From Betaproteobacteria bacterium HGW-Betaproteobacteria-9 (GTDB taxonomy: Bacteria; Pseudomonadota; Gammaproteobacteria; Burkholderiales; Burkholderiaceae_C), in the NCBI GenBank assembly GCA_002842215.1, contig PHCC01000016.1, forward strand, positions 109,475 to 173,474: DNA of 64,000 bases, in the 5' to 3' direction. The notes under the pieces were generated by a model, which saw only the letters and a list, made by a program, of their open reading frames with translations, did no database searches and had not been told where the DNA came from. Made by a program: the position numbers and the translations under genes. Position 1 is the first letter of the stretch. Each line of letters begins with the position of its first letter. Of this stretch, positions 1-7,586 are shown piece after piece.

Positions 1-107
1 ATGTAGGTCGCGGCGCCGGCCACCTGGGCGCGGGCGCTTTCGTGAAAGCGCGACTGGCCAGCGGCGCGGGTGTTGTCGGCGACGAGTTTCAGATCGGGCG
101 CGTTCAT
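1..107 (-). CDS. xdhB: Xanthine dehydrogenase large (molybdopterin) subunit, N-terminal fragment
   Basis: Only the first 35 or so codons lie in the window; the gene runs off the left edge. The visible N-terminus contains ESARAQVAGAATYI, which fits the start of the molybdopterin-binding subunit of two-subunit xanthine dehydrogenases. This subunit carries the Mo cofactor and oxidises hypoxanthine and xanthine. Its ATG (107-105) overlaps the TGA of xdhA (106-104) in an ATGA arrangement, so the two are translationally coupled. The assignment rests on this short stretch plus the operon position after xdhA. Confidence 0.8.
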   Translation of the reverse strand, partial: MNAPDLKLVADNTRAAGQSRFHESARAQVAGAATY

Positions 108-1711
108 GACAGGGCCTCCAGGGTCTTGAGGCTTTCGAGGTTGATGCCTTGCAGGCCCTGGCTCTCCAGCCAGAAGCGCTGCAGCAGGTTGCCCAGCACG
201 GTCTGGCGGTAGGTGGCGCTGGCGCGCATGTCGCTGATGGGCTGGAACTCGGCGCGCAGGACGGCGGTGGCAGCCATCACGGTGTCGGCGCTCCAGGGCT
301 GGCCGCGCAGGGCGGCTTCGGTCTGGCGCGCACGCGCGGGGGTGGCGGCCACGCCGCCTGCGCCGATGGAGACCTGTTGCACCACGCCGTCGTTCAGGGT
401 CATCTGGATGGCGAGGCAGACGGCGGAGATGTCGTCGTCGAAGCGCTTGCTGATCTTGTAGACGCGCATGAGTTCTTCCGCCCCCACGCTCCCCACTGCG
501 TTGGGTTCGCTGCCCCCCGAGGGGGCGCTCGCTTGCTTGAGGCGGCCCGGCGCAGCGCTCGACGCATGCCTACCCGGCCGCGGCACCTTGATCCAGCACA
601 ACAGCTCGTCCGCCCGCATCACGTTGGTCCGGTAGCCGGTGTACAGGTCTTCCAGAAGCAACTCGCGGTGGGCGATTTCGCCACCCGCAGCGGTCTTCTT
701 CCAGCGCATCAGCACCACACTGGCGCCCAGCGCGATCAGCAGCGGCATCGAGTCGCCGATGGGTGAACCGTTGGCCACGTTGCCGCCCAGCGTGCCCGAG
801 TTGCGCACCGGCAGGCCGGCGAAGCGCTGGCCGAAGGTCTTGAGCTGCGGGCGCTCCTTCACCAGCGCGGCGAAGGCCTCGGTCAGCGACACGGCGGCGC
901 CGATGGCGATGTGGTGCGGGTAGGTTTCCACGCGTTGCAACTCTCGGACCGCGGTCACGTCGAGCACGCGGTCGAAGCGCTTGTGCAGCTTGGTGACCCA
1001 GAGGCCCACGTCGGTGCAGCCGGCCACGACCTGGGCCTTGGGGTGAGCCGTGCGGGCCTGCAGCAGAGCGGCCAGGGTGGTGGGGCGCAGGTAGTTTTCA
1101 TCGCCGTTCTGGCGCGGCTTCAGCGCCTTGAGGGCGGCGACGGTGGCCGCTTCGTCCACGCCGCACCCGTCGGGCAGGGGCAGGTTGCCCATTTTTTCAG
1201 CAGCATCGAGGATGGGGCGGTAGCCGGTGCAGCGACAGAGGTTGCCCGAGAGATCGACCTGGGCCTGTTCCCGCGTGATGCCTTGTCCGCCACCACTGTT
1301 CTGATACATGCCAAACAGGCTCATCACGAAGCCCGGCGTGCAGAAGCCGCACTGGCTGCCGTGGCACTGCACCATGGCTTCCTGGCAGGGATGCAGGTCG
1401 GGGGAGGCGCCCGCCTTGAGCGTGGGGGCCGAAAGGTCTTCGGCCGTGAACACCGCCATGCCGTCCACCGAGTGGGCCAGCCGGATGCAGCTGTTGATGG
1501 CCTGGTATTGCAGCTGGCCGTTGACCGCCTGCGCCAGCACCACGGTGCAGGCGCCACAGTCGCCTTCGCCGCAGCCTTCCTTGGTGGCGGTGAGGTGCAG
1601 GTCCTCACGCAACACCTCCAGCAGGGTGCGGTCGGGGGCCACATGGTGCAGCGCCAAGGGCTGGCCGCGGCGCACGAATCTCAGGGTTTGTGCGGATATT
1701 TTCGAATTCAT
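104..1711 (-). CDS. xdhA: Xanthine dehydrogenase small subunit (2Fe-2S/FAD)
   Basis: This is the electron-transfer subunit of xanthine dehydrogenase, which passes electrons from the Mo site in XdhB to NAD+ during purine breakdown. The 535-residue protein has a plant-ferredoxin-type 2Fe-2S domain (CGEGDCGACTVVL, about residues 47-59), a second 2Fe-2S domain (CGFCTPG near 131 and GNLCRCTGYRP near 156-165) and an FAD domain (VVAGCTDVG near 228; GTLGGNVANGSPIGD near 326-340). The start at 1711 is chosen because ferredoxin homology begins right after it; upstream in-frame codons look non-coding. Residues about 380-413 form a low-complexity insert before the conserved RVYKISKRFDDDISAV block, and they coincide with an intergenic-type repeat at about 472-571. 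The gene is divergent from a LysR regulator. Confidence 0.93.
   Translation of the reverse strand: MNSKISAQTLRFVRRGQPLALHHVAPDRTLLEVLREDLHLTATKEGCGEGDCGACTVVLAQAVNGQLQYQAINSCIRLAHSVDGMAVFTAEDLSAPTLKAGASPDLHPCQEAMVQCHGSQCGFCTPGFVMSLFGMYQNSGGGQGITREQAQVDLSGNLCRCTGYRPILDAAEKMGNLPLPDGCGVDEAATVAALKALKPRQNGDENYLRPTTLAALLQARTAHPKAQVVAGCTDVGLWVTKLHKRFDRVLDVTAVRELQRVETYPHHIAIGAAVSLTEAFAALVKERPQLKTFGQRFAGLPVRNSGTLGGNVANGSPIGDSMPLLIALGASVVLMRWKKTAAGGEIAHRELLLEDLYTGYRTNVMRADELLCWIKVPRPGRHASSAAPGRLKQASAPSGGSEPNAVGSVGAEELMRVYKISKRFDDDISAVCLAIQMTLNDGVVQQVSIGAGGVAATPARARQTEAALRGQPWSADTVMAATAVLRAEFQPISDMRASATYRQTVLGNLLQRFWLESQGLQGINLESLKTLEALS
472..571. repeat. GC-rich dispersed repeat inserted in frame inside xdhA
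   Basis: The + strand reads as a typical Comamonadaceae intergenic element, with a CCCCCACGCTCCCC start and a GCCCCCCGAGGGGGC palindrome near 511-526, then a GGCGGCCCGGCG segment. Here it lies inside the FAD half of xdhA and is translated in frame as a Ser/Ala/Gly/Pro-rich stretch of about 34 residues. Related elements occur between genes at 7399, 8655 and probably 12536. That this is an insertion is inferred from the interrupted family homology. Confidence 0.6.
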
Positions 1712-1744
1712 GCGTGCCAGCATAGCGCCCACCCCATGGCACAA

Positions 1745-1762
1745 CATATGCTCAGGCATATG
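1745..1762. promoter_or_regulatory. Palindromic operator between xdhA and the LysR gene
   Basis: CATATGC-TCAG-GCATATG is a perfect 7-base inverted repeat with a 4-base spacer. It lies in the 94-base gap between the divergent xdhA and LysR start codons. Position and symmetry fit a LysR-type binding site controlling both directions. The function is inferred; the symmetry is read directly. Confidence 0.5.
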
Positions 1763-1805
1763 GCCAGAATGCCAAAACAGCCATTCACTCGCATAGCGCC
1801 AGGGT

Positions 1806-2759
1806 ATGAAATACGTCTCCATGTTCGACAAGATTGACCTGCACCTGATCCGCGTGCTGTACACCGTGCTCACCGAGCGCAGCGTGTCGCGCGCGGCGTT
1901 GCGGCTGGGCATGTACCAGCCGGCGGTCAGCGCCTCGCTCAAACGCCTGCGCGAACTGGCCGGGGACCCGCTTTTGGTGCGTTCCGGGTCCGGCATGGTG
2001 CCCACGGTGGCCGGCTTGCGCATGATCGAACCGGCGGCAGACATCCTGCGCAGCGCCGAGGTGCTGTTTTCAGATGCCCGCAGTTTCGACCCCGCCACCG
2101 CGCACCACACCTTCAGCCTGGCCGCCAGCGACTACCTGGACCCGCTGTTCCTGCCCCAGCTGGTGACCCAGATCAAGAGCCTGGCGCCGCAGTGCCCGAT
2201 CGAGATCCACCCGCTGTCGGCCGACTCCGACTACCGCCACCACCTCGCCCAGGGCGACTTCGACGTGGTGATCGGCAACTGGCCTTTGCCACCCGGCGAC
2301 CTGCACCTGGGCCGTTTGTTTGGCGACGAGGTGGTGTGTCTGGTGTCGAACCAGCACCCGGCGGTGCGCCGCGGCTGGGACGTGGAGGCCTGGCTCAGCG
2401 CCGAACACATCGCCCCCACGCCCACCCACCCCGGCGCGCGCGGCGTGATCGACGACCACCTGGCCGCCAATGGCCTGGTGCGCAATATCACCGCGCGCTG
2501 CCCGCACTTCGGGCTCATCCCGGCCATGGTGGCGGGCAGCCTGCTGGTGCTGACCACGGGGCGCCAGTATTGCGAGCGCTACACCGGCGTGCTGCCGGTG
2601 CAGGTGCTGCCGTGCCCGGTGGAATTTCCCCGCATGATGTATTACCAGCTCTGGCACGAACGCACACACGCCTCCAGCGCCGGGCGCTGGTTGCGCGAAC
2701 AGATCAAGGGCGTGGCCGCCGCGCTGCGCCGCCCGGACGCCGCCGCAGCAGCAGCCTGA
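1806..2759 (+). CDS. LysR-family regulator, probably of purine catabolism
   Basis: A 317-residue LysR-type regulator. The N-terminal winged helix-turn-helix (about residues 10-65: IRVLYTVLTERSVSRAALRL then MYQPAVSASLKRLREL) is followed by a substrate-binding-like effector domain (about 95-300). It is transcribed away from xdhA and directly precedes a BMP-type transporter operon, so it probably senses a purine or related metabolite and controls xdhAB and perhaps the transporter. The ATG at 1821 (MFDKIDLH) is an alternative start. The C-terminus ends in an Ala-rich tail. A divergent operator candidate lies at 1745-1762. Confidence 0.85.
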   Translation: MKYVSMFDKIDLHLIRVLYTVLTERSVSRAALRLGMYQPAVSASLKRLRELAGDPLLVRSGSGMVPTVAGLRMIEPAADILRSAEVLFSDARSFDPATAHHTFSLAASDYLDPLFLPQLVTQIKSLAPQCPIEIHPLSADSDYRHHLAQGDFDVVIGNWPLPPGDLHLGRLFGDEVVCLVSNQHPAVRRGWDVEAWLSAEHIAPTPTHPGARGVIDDHLAANGLVRNITARCPHFGLIPAMVAGSLLVLTTGRQYCERYTGVLPVQVLPCPVEFPRMMYYQLWHERTHASSAGRWLREQIKGVAAALRRPDAAAAAA

Positions 2760-2778
2760 ACACCCAAGAGGAGACCCC

Positions 2779-4332
2779 GTGACCACGCCACGATTGCAAC
2801 TCACCGGCATCACCAAGCGCTACCCCGGCGTGGTGGCCAACAGCGGCGTCTCGCTCAGCGTGGCGCCGGGTCAGATCCACGCCGTGCTGGGCGAAAACGG
2901 CGCCGGCAAATCCACGCTGATGAAGATCATCTACGGCTCGGTCAAACCCGACGAGGGTTCGGTCATGTTCAACGGCCGGCCGGTGCACGTGCGCAACCCG
3001 CAGGAAGCTCGGGCACTGGGCATCAGCATGGTGTTCCAGCACTTCAGTCTGTTCGACACGCTGACCGTGGCCGAAAACGTCTGGCTCGGACTGGACAAAT
3101 CGCTCACGCTCTCCGAGGTCAGCGCCAGCATCGACGTCACCGCTTCCCAGTACGGCCTGGACATCGACCCCAAGCGCCCGGTGCACACGCTCAGCGTGGG
3201 CGAGATGCAGCGGGTGGAGATCATCCGTGCGCTGCTCACCAACCCGCAGTTGCTGATCCTGGACGAGCCGACCTCGGTGCTCACGCCGCAGGCGGTTGAG
3301 AAGCTGTTTGTGGTGCTCAACAAGCTGGCGGCCGAAGGCTGCAGCATCCTCTACATCAGCCACAAGCTGCACGAAATCCGCGAACTTTGCACCGCCTGCA
3401 CCGTGCTGCGCGGCGGCCAGGTCACCGGGGTGTGCGACCCGCGCGAAGAAAGCAACGCCTCGCTCTCGCGGTTGATGATCGGCGCCGAGCCGCCGGCCCT
3501 CGAAGTGCGGGCGCTCAACGCGGGGACTGCAGTGCTGGAAGTGAAGGGCCTGACGTTGGCGAGCGACGATCCCTTTGGCACGGATCTGGCCGACATCGCA
3601 CTCACCGTGCGCAGTGGCGAGGTGGTGGGTATTGCGGGGGTGTCGGGAAATGGCCAGAGCGAACTGCTGTTTTCGCTCTCGGGCGAAGACCGCCGCGCGC
3701 CCGCGGGCAGCATCCGGGTGACGGGACAGGACGCTTCGCACTTCGGGCCGGGCAAGCGCCGCGCACTGGGCCTGCATTTTGTGCCCGAAGAACGGCTGGG
3801 CCGCGGCGCCGTGCCCACGCTTTCGCTGGCGCACAACCTGCTGCTGTCGCGGCGCGACGCGCTGGGCCCGGGCGGCTGGCTCAAGCTCGGCGCGCTGAAA
3901 GCCCAGGCGACCAACATCATCCAGCGCTACAACGTCAAGGCCAACGGGCCCGACGCGGCGGCCAAATCGCTCTCGGGCGGCAACCTGCAGAAGTTCATCG
4001 TCGGCCGCGAGATTGAGGCCAAGCCCAGGCTGTTGATCGTCAGCCAGCCCACCTGGGGTGTTGACGTGGGCGCTGCGGCGCAGATCCGCGGCGAGATCCT
4101 GGCCCTGCGCGACGCCGGTTGTGCGGTGCTGGTGGTGAGCGAAGAACTGGACGAGCTGTTCGAGATCAGCGACCGCCTGCACGTGATCGCCAAGGGGCGG
4201 CTCTCGCCCAGCATGGACCGGGCCGACGCCACCATCGAGCGCATCGGCGAATGGATGTCGGGCCTGTGGGATGCCCCCTCAGGCGCCGCCTCAGAACACA
4301 ACAAGAAGGAGACCGCCCATGCTGCGGCTTGA
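2779..4332 (+). CDS. BMP-type nucleoside/purine ABC transporter, ATP-binding protein
   Basis: A 517-residue double ATPase that powers import of nucleosides or purines with the two permeases that follow. The first cassette has Walker A GENGAGKST (about residue 38), signature TLSVGEMQRVEI (about 138) and Walker B LLILDEPTS. The second has a degenerate Walker A (GVSGNGQSE), signature LSGGNLQKFIVGREI and a Walker-B-like RLLIVSQPTWGVDVG, as is common in sugar/nucleoside-type double ATPases. A GTG start at 2779 follows AAGAGGAG at a good distance and lies 19 bases after the LysR stop. The last 14 bases overlap the next gene. RbsA/YufO-like family. Confidence 0.93.
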   Translation: MTTPRLQLTGITKRYPGVVANSGVSLSVAPGQIHAVLGENGAGKSTLMKIIYGSVKPDEGSVMFNGRPVHVRNPQEARALGISMVFQHFSLFDTLTVAENVWLGLDKSLTLSEVSASIDVTASQYGLDIDPKRPVHTLSVGEMQRVEIIRALLTNPQLLILDEPTSVLTPQAVEKLFVVLNKLAAEGCSILYISHKLHEIRELCTACTVLRGGQVTGVCDPREESNASLSRLMIGAEPPALEVRALNAGTAVLEVKGLTLASDDPFGTDLADIALTVRSGEVVGIAGVSGNGQSELLFSLSGEDRRAPAGSIRVTGQDASHFGPGKRRALGLHFVPEERLGRGAVPTLSLAHNLLLSRRDALGPGGWLKLGALKAQATNIIQRYNVKANGPDAAAKSLSGGNLQKFIVGREIEAKPRLLIVSQPTWGVDVGAAAQIRGEILALRDAGCAVLVVSEELDELFEISDRLHVIAKGRLSPSMDRADATIERIGEWMSGLWDAPSGAASEHNKKETAHAAA

Positions 4333-5374
4333 AGTCCGTCCCCAGCCCTCGGCGCGCTGGGGCTACGCCTCGCCGCTGCTGGCGCTGGCCATCACGGTGG
4401 TGATCGGCGTGATCCTGTTCGCCGTGCTCGGTAAAGACCCGGTGCGGGGTCTGCAGGTGTTTTTCTGGGAGCCGATCAAGAGCACCTACGCGCTGTCGGA
4501 GCTGATGGTCAAGGCCACGCCCTTGCTGATCATCGCGCTGGGGCTGGCGGTGTGTTTCCGCTCCAACGTGTGGAACATCGGCGCCGAGGGCCAGTACCTG
4601 ATCGGTGCCATCTTCGCCGCCGGGGTGGCCCTCACCGCCGACAAGACCACCGGACCCTGGATCGTCCCGGCCATCATCGTGGCCGGCATTCTGGGCGGCA
4701 TGTTCTGGGCCGGCATCACGGCGCTGCTGCGCGACCGTTTCAATGCCAACGAAATTCTGGTCAGCCTGATGCTGGTCTATGTGGCGATCCAGGTGCTGAA
4801 CTTCCTGGTCTATGGCCCGTGGAAGGACCCGCTGGGCTACAACTTCCCGCAGACCAAGACCTTCGAGTCGGTCACGCAGATTCCCAAGCTGATGCAGGGC
4901 TCCCGCGTCAACATTGGCCTGCTGCTGGCACTCGCCGGCGTGGCCGCGGTCTGGGTCTTCCTGTTCCGCACCTACGCGGGTTATGCCCAGCTGGTGGGCG
5001 GCCTGGCGCCAGCGGCGGCCCGTTACGCCGGCTTCTCCTCGCGCAAGGCCCTGTGGATCGCGCTGCTCACTTCGGGCGGTGCTGCCGGCCTGGCCGGTGC
5101 GCTGGAGGTGGCGGGCCCGATCGGCCAGCTCACGCCCTACGTGCCGGCTGGCTACGGCTTCGCGGCCATCATCGTGGCCTTTGTGGGGCGGCTGCACCCG
5201 GTGGGCATCGTGTTCTCGGCCATCCTCATGAGCATGTTCTACATCGGCGGTGAGCTGGCGCAGTCGCGCCTGGGTCTGCCGAAATCGATCACCGGTGTGT
5301 TCCAGGGGCTGCTGCTGTTTGCGCTGCTGGCCTGCGACACGCTCATTGCGTACCGCCTAGTCTGGAAGAAGTGA
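4319..5374 (+). CDS. BMP-type ABC transporter permease 1
   Basis: A 351-residue inner-membrane permease with about eight to ten hydrophobic segments (for example near residues 20-40, 65-85, 95-135 and 200-220). The conserved FRSNVWNIGAEGQYLIGA stretch near residue 80 is typical of the nucleoside-specific YufP/NupP branch. ATG at 4319 is preceded by AAGAAGGAGA and overlaps the end of the ATPase gene, indicating translational coupling. It forms a heterodimer with the next permease. Confidence 0.92.
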   Translation: MLRLEVRPQPSARWGYASPLLALAITVVIGVILFAVLGKDPVRGLQVFFWEPIKSTYALSELMVKATPLLIIALGLAVCFRSNVWNIGAEGQYLIGAIFAAGVALTADKTTGPWIVPAIIVAGILGGMFWAGITALLRDRFNANEILVSLMLVYVAIQVLNFLVYGPWKDPLGYNFPQTKTFESVTQIPKLMQGSRVNIGLLLALAGVAAVWVFLFRTYAGYAQLVGGLAPAAARYAGFSSRKALWIALLTSGGAAGLAGALEVAGPIGQLTPYVPAGYGFAAIIVAFVGRLHPVGIVFSAILMSMFYIGGELAQSRLGLPKSITGVFQGLLLFALLACDTLIAYRLVWKK

Positions 5375-5376
5375 TC

Positions 5377-6258
5377 ATGGAATCCATTGCTCTCCTCATC
5401 GGCTCGTCGCTCAACGCGGGCACCGTGCTGGCCATCGCTTCGCTGGGCCTGCTGATCAACGAAAAGGCCGGTATCGTCAACCTCGGTGCCGAGGGCATGA
5501 TGCTCTGCGCCGCGCTGGCCGGATTCGCCACCGTGGTGCACACCGGCAGCACGGTGGCCGGCTTTGCCGCGGGCATGGCGGCGGGCGCTTTTCTGGCGGC
5601 CATCTTTGGCGGCCTGGTGATCTGGCTCAACACCAACCAGTACGCCACCGGTCTGGCGCTGTCGTTGTTCGGCGCGGGATTTTCCGCCTTCGCGGGCAGC
5701 AGCTATGTGCAGGAAAAGCTGCCCGAGCAGGCGCAGTTCGTGGTTCCCGTGCTGGGCGACATACCGCTGGTGGGTCCGGCATTGTTTCGCCACCATCCCA
5801 TGGTCTACCTCTGCATCGGCATCGTGGTCGGCCTGATCTGGTTCCTCTACCGCACGCGCGCCGGCCTGGTGCTGCGCAGTGTGGGCGAGAGCCCGGAGTC
5901 GGCGCACGCGCTGGGTTACCCGGTGCGCCGCATCCGGCTGATGGCGGTGATGGCCGGTGGCGCGCTCTGCGGGCTGGCGGGCGCCTATGTGTCCACCATC
6001 TACACGCCGCTGTGGGTGGAAGGCATGATCGCCGGCAAGGGCTGGATCGCGCTGGCGCTCACCACCTTCGCCACCTGGCGCCCGGCACGCGTGTTGCTTG
6101 GTGCTTACCTGTTCGGTGGCGCGCAACCCGACCTGGATCCGCATCAACATGCCGACATCCATCGGAAAGCCCTTCTATCCCGGCGCATAATCTTTTTTGG
6201 TTTTTGTCACTGTTTCCGTTACCACCAACTCTCCCAACAAAGAGGTTTCCATGACTGA
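5377..6258 (+). CDS. BMP-type ABC transporter permease 2, C-terminus altered by a frame-changing deletion
   Basis: The N-terminal 245 or so residues are a normal YufQ/NupQ-like permease (LLINEKAGIVNLGAEGMML near 27-45; SVGESPESAHALGYP near 169). After YLFGG the expected last membrane segment is missing and the reading frame changes. The family-typical ending RNPTWIRINMPTSIGKPFYP is present in the +1 frame from 6122 to a TAA at 6188-6190, while the open frame runs on to 6258 across the start of the next gene. A deletion of roughly 40-45 codons that is not a multiple of three, near 6115-6124, explains this. The start at 5377 (ATG) overlaps nothing; GTG at 5371 is an alternative. The protein may be non-functional. 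Confidence 0.75.
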   Translation: MESIALLIGSSLNAGTVLAIASLGLLINEKAGIVNLGAEGMMLCAALAGFATVVHTGSTVAGFAAGMAAGAFLAAIFGGLVIWLNTNQYATGLALSLFGAGFSAFAGSSYVQEKLPEQAQFVVPVLGDIPLVGPALFRHHPMVYLCIGIVVGLIWFLYRTRAGLVLRSVGESPESAHALGYPVRRIRLMAVMAGGALCGLAGAYVSTIYTPLWVEGMIAGKGWIALALTTFATWRPARVLLGAYLFGGAQPDLDPHQHADIHRKALLSRRIIFFGFCHCFRYHQLSQQRGFHD

Positions 6259-7396
6259 CCTGAGCAAACGTTCCCTGATGAAGCTTGCGGCCCTGACGGC
6301 CGTGGCCAGCGCCGTGCTGATCGGCTGCGGCAAGAAGGAAGAAGCTGCGCCTGCACCGGCTCCGGCACCCGCTGCGGCCGAGGCGCCCAAGGCCGAGCCG
6401 CTGAAGATCGCGTTTGCCTATGTCGGCCCGGTGGGGGACGGTGGCTGGACCTTCGCGCACGACAACGGCCGCAAGGCGGTCGAGGCCGAGTTTGGTGACA
6501 AGGTCGTGACCAGCTTCGTTGAAAACGTGCCCGAGAGCGCCGACGCCGAGCGCGTGATCCGTGACCTGGCCAGCCAGGGCAACAAGCTGGTGTTCGGCAC
6601 CACCTTCGGCTATATGGAGCCCATGCTCAAGGTCGCACCCGACTTCGCCGACGTGAAGTTCGAGCACGCCACCGGCTACAAGACGGCCGCCAACATGCGC
6701 ACCTACGACAGCCGCACCTACGAGGGTGCCTACATGGCTGGCGTGATCGCCGGTTCCATGACCAAGACCAACACGCTGGGCGTGGTGGCGTCGATCCCAA
6801 TTCCCGAGGTGATCCGCAACATCAACAGCTTCACGCTGGGTGCGCAGTCGGTCAACCCCAAGGTCAAGACCAAGGTGGTCTGGGTCAACGGCTGGTTCGA
6901 CCCACCGAAGGAAACCGAAGCCGCGACCTCGCTGATCAACGGCGGCGCCGACGTGCTGATGCAGAACACCGATTCGTCCGCCGTGCTGCAGACCGCGGAA
7001 AAGCTGGGCAAGCGTGCCTTCGGCTGGGACTCCGACATGACCGCCTACGGCCCCAAGGCCCACCTGGGTTCGGCCGTGATCAACTGGGGTCCGTACTACA
7101 TCAAGGCCGTGAAGGATGCGCTGGAAGGCACCTGGAGCACCGGCGGCGTCTGGTGGGGTCACAAGGAAGGTGCCATCGACATGGTGTCCATTGCCGAAGA
7201 CGTGCCCGCTGAAGCCAAGGCCAAGATCGACACGGTCAAGGCCGGCCTGAAAGATGGCAGCTTCGCCATCTGGAAAGGGCCACTCCTGGATCAGGATGGC
7301 AAGGAAGTGCTGGCCAAGGACGTGGTCGCTGACGACAAGTTCCTTGGCGGCGTGAAGTTCTACGTGAAGGGTGTGGAAGGCAAGCTGCCGAACTGA
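6251..7396 (+). CDS. BMP-family substrate-binding lipoprotein
   Basis: The periplasmic receptor of the transporter: a 381-residue basic-membrane-protein (Med/BmpA) family member that binds nucleosides or purines. The N-terminus is a lipoprotein signal with lipobox VLIGC near residue 20, followed by a charged KKEE and an Ala/Pro linker. The mature part starts at LKIAFAYVGPVGDGGWTF and contains the family-typical VIRDLASQGNKLVFGTTFGY. ATG 6251 follows AAAGAGG. Downstream are a dispersed repeat and a strong terminator (7545-7572), so it ends the transporter operon. Confidence 0.93.
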   Translation: MTDLSKRSLMKLAALTAVASAVLIGCGKKEEAAPAPAPAPAAAEAPKAEPLKIAFAYVGPVGDGGWTFAHDNGRKAVEAEFGDKVVTSFVENVPESADAERVIRDLASQGNKLVFGTTFGYMEPMLKVAPDFADVKFEHATGYKTAANMRTYDSRTYEGAYMAGVIAGSMTKTNTLGVVASIPIPEVIRNINSFTLGAQSVNPKVKTKVVWVNGWFDPPKETEAATSLINGGADVLMQNTDSSAVLQTAEKLGKRAFGWDSDMTAYGPKAHLGSAVINWGPYYIKAVKDALEGTWSTGGVWWGHKEGAIDMVSIAEDVPAEAKAKIDTVKAGLKDGSFAIWKGPLLDQDGKEVLAKDVVADDKFLGGVKFYVKGVEGKLPN

Positions 7397-7398
7397 GC

Positions 7399-7481
7399 CC
7401 ACCCCTGCCGCGCCATGGGCGCGACCCCCTCAAGGGGGCGATGCGAGTGGCCCGGCGAAGCCGGTTCCACCGCATCCTGGG
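7399..7481. repeat. Dispersed hairpin repeat, copy A
   Basis: An 83-base intergenic element that matches the one at 8655-8735: CCACCCC, GCCGCGC, then GCGACCCCCTCAAGGGGGCG and a second stem-loop. In copy A the outer stem is GATGCG (7440-7445) with CGCATC (7471-7476) around a CCGGC-GAA-GCCGG inner hairpin. Copy B has a different but still paired outer stem. Confidence 0.75.
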
Positions 7482-7544
7482 AAAAGCCACTCGCTTCGGA
7501 CACATTGCAGATCGACGACCGTCGGACCTGCGGTGCCCTGGCCC

Positions 7545-7572
7545 AAAGCCGCTGCATCTGCAGCGGCTTTTT
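7545..7572 (+). terminator. Rho-independent terminator after the BMP operon
   Basis: AAAGCCGCTGCA / TGCAGCGGCTTT arms (7545-7556, 7559-7570) followed by more T. The 12-base perfect stem with a T-run lies 15 bases before the Rieske oxygenase start codon, so most transcripts of the transporter operon should end here. Confidence 0.85.
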
Positions 7573-7586
7573 CGTTGGAGGATCAC

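Noticed and set aside
2704..4182. 492-codon minus-strand frame opposite the ABC ATPase
   Set aside because: Antisense shadow; the plus strand has both ATPase cassettes intact.
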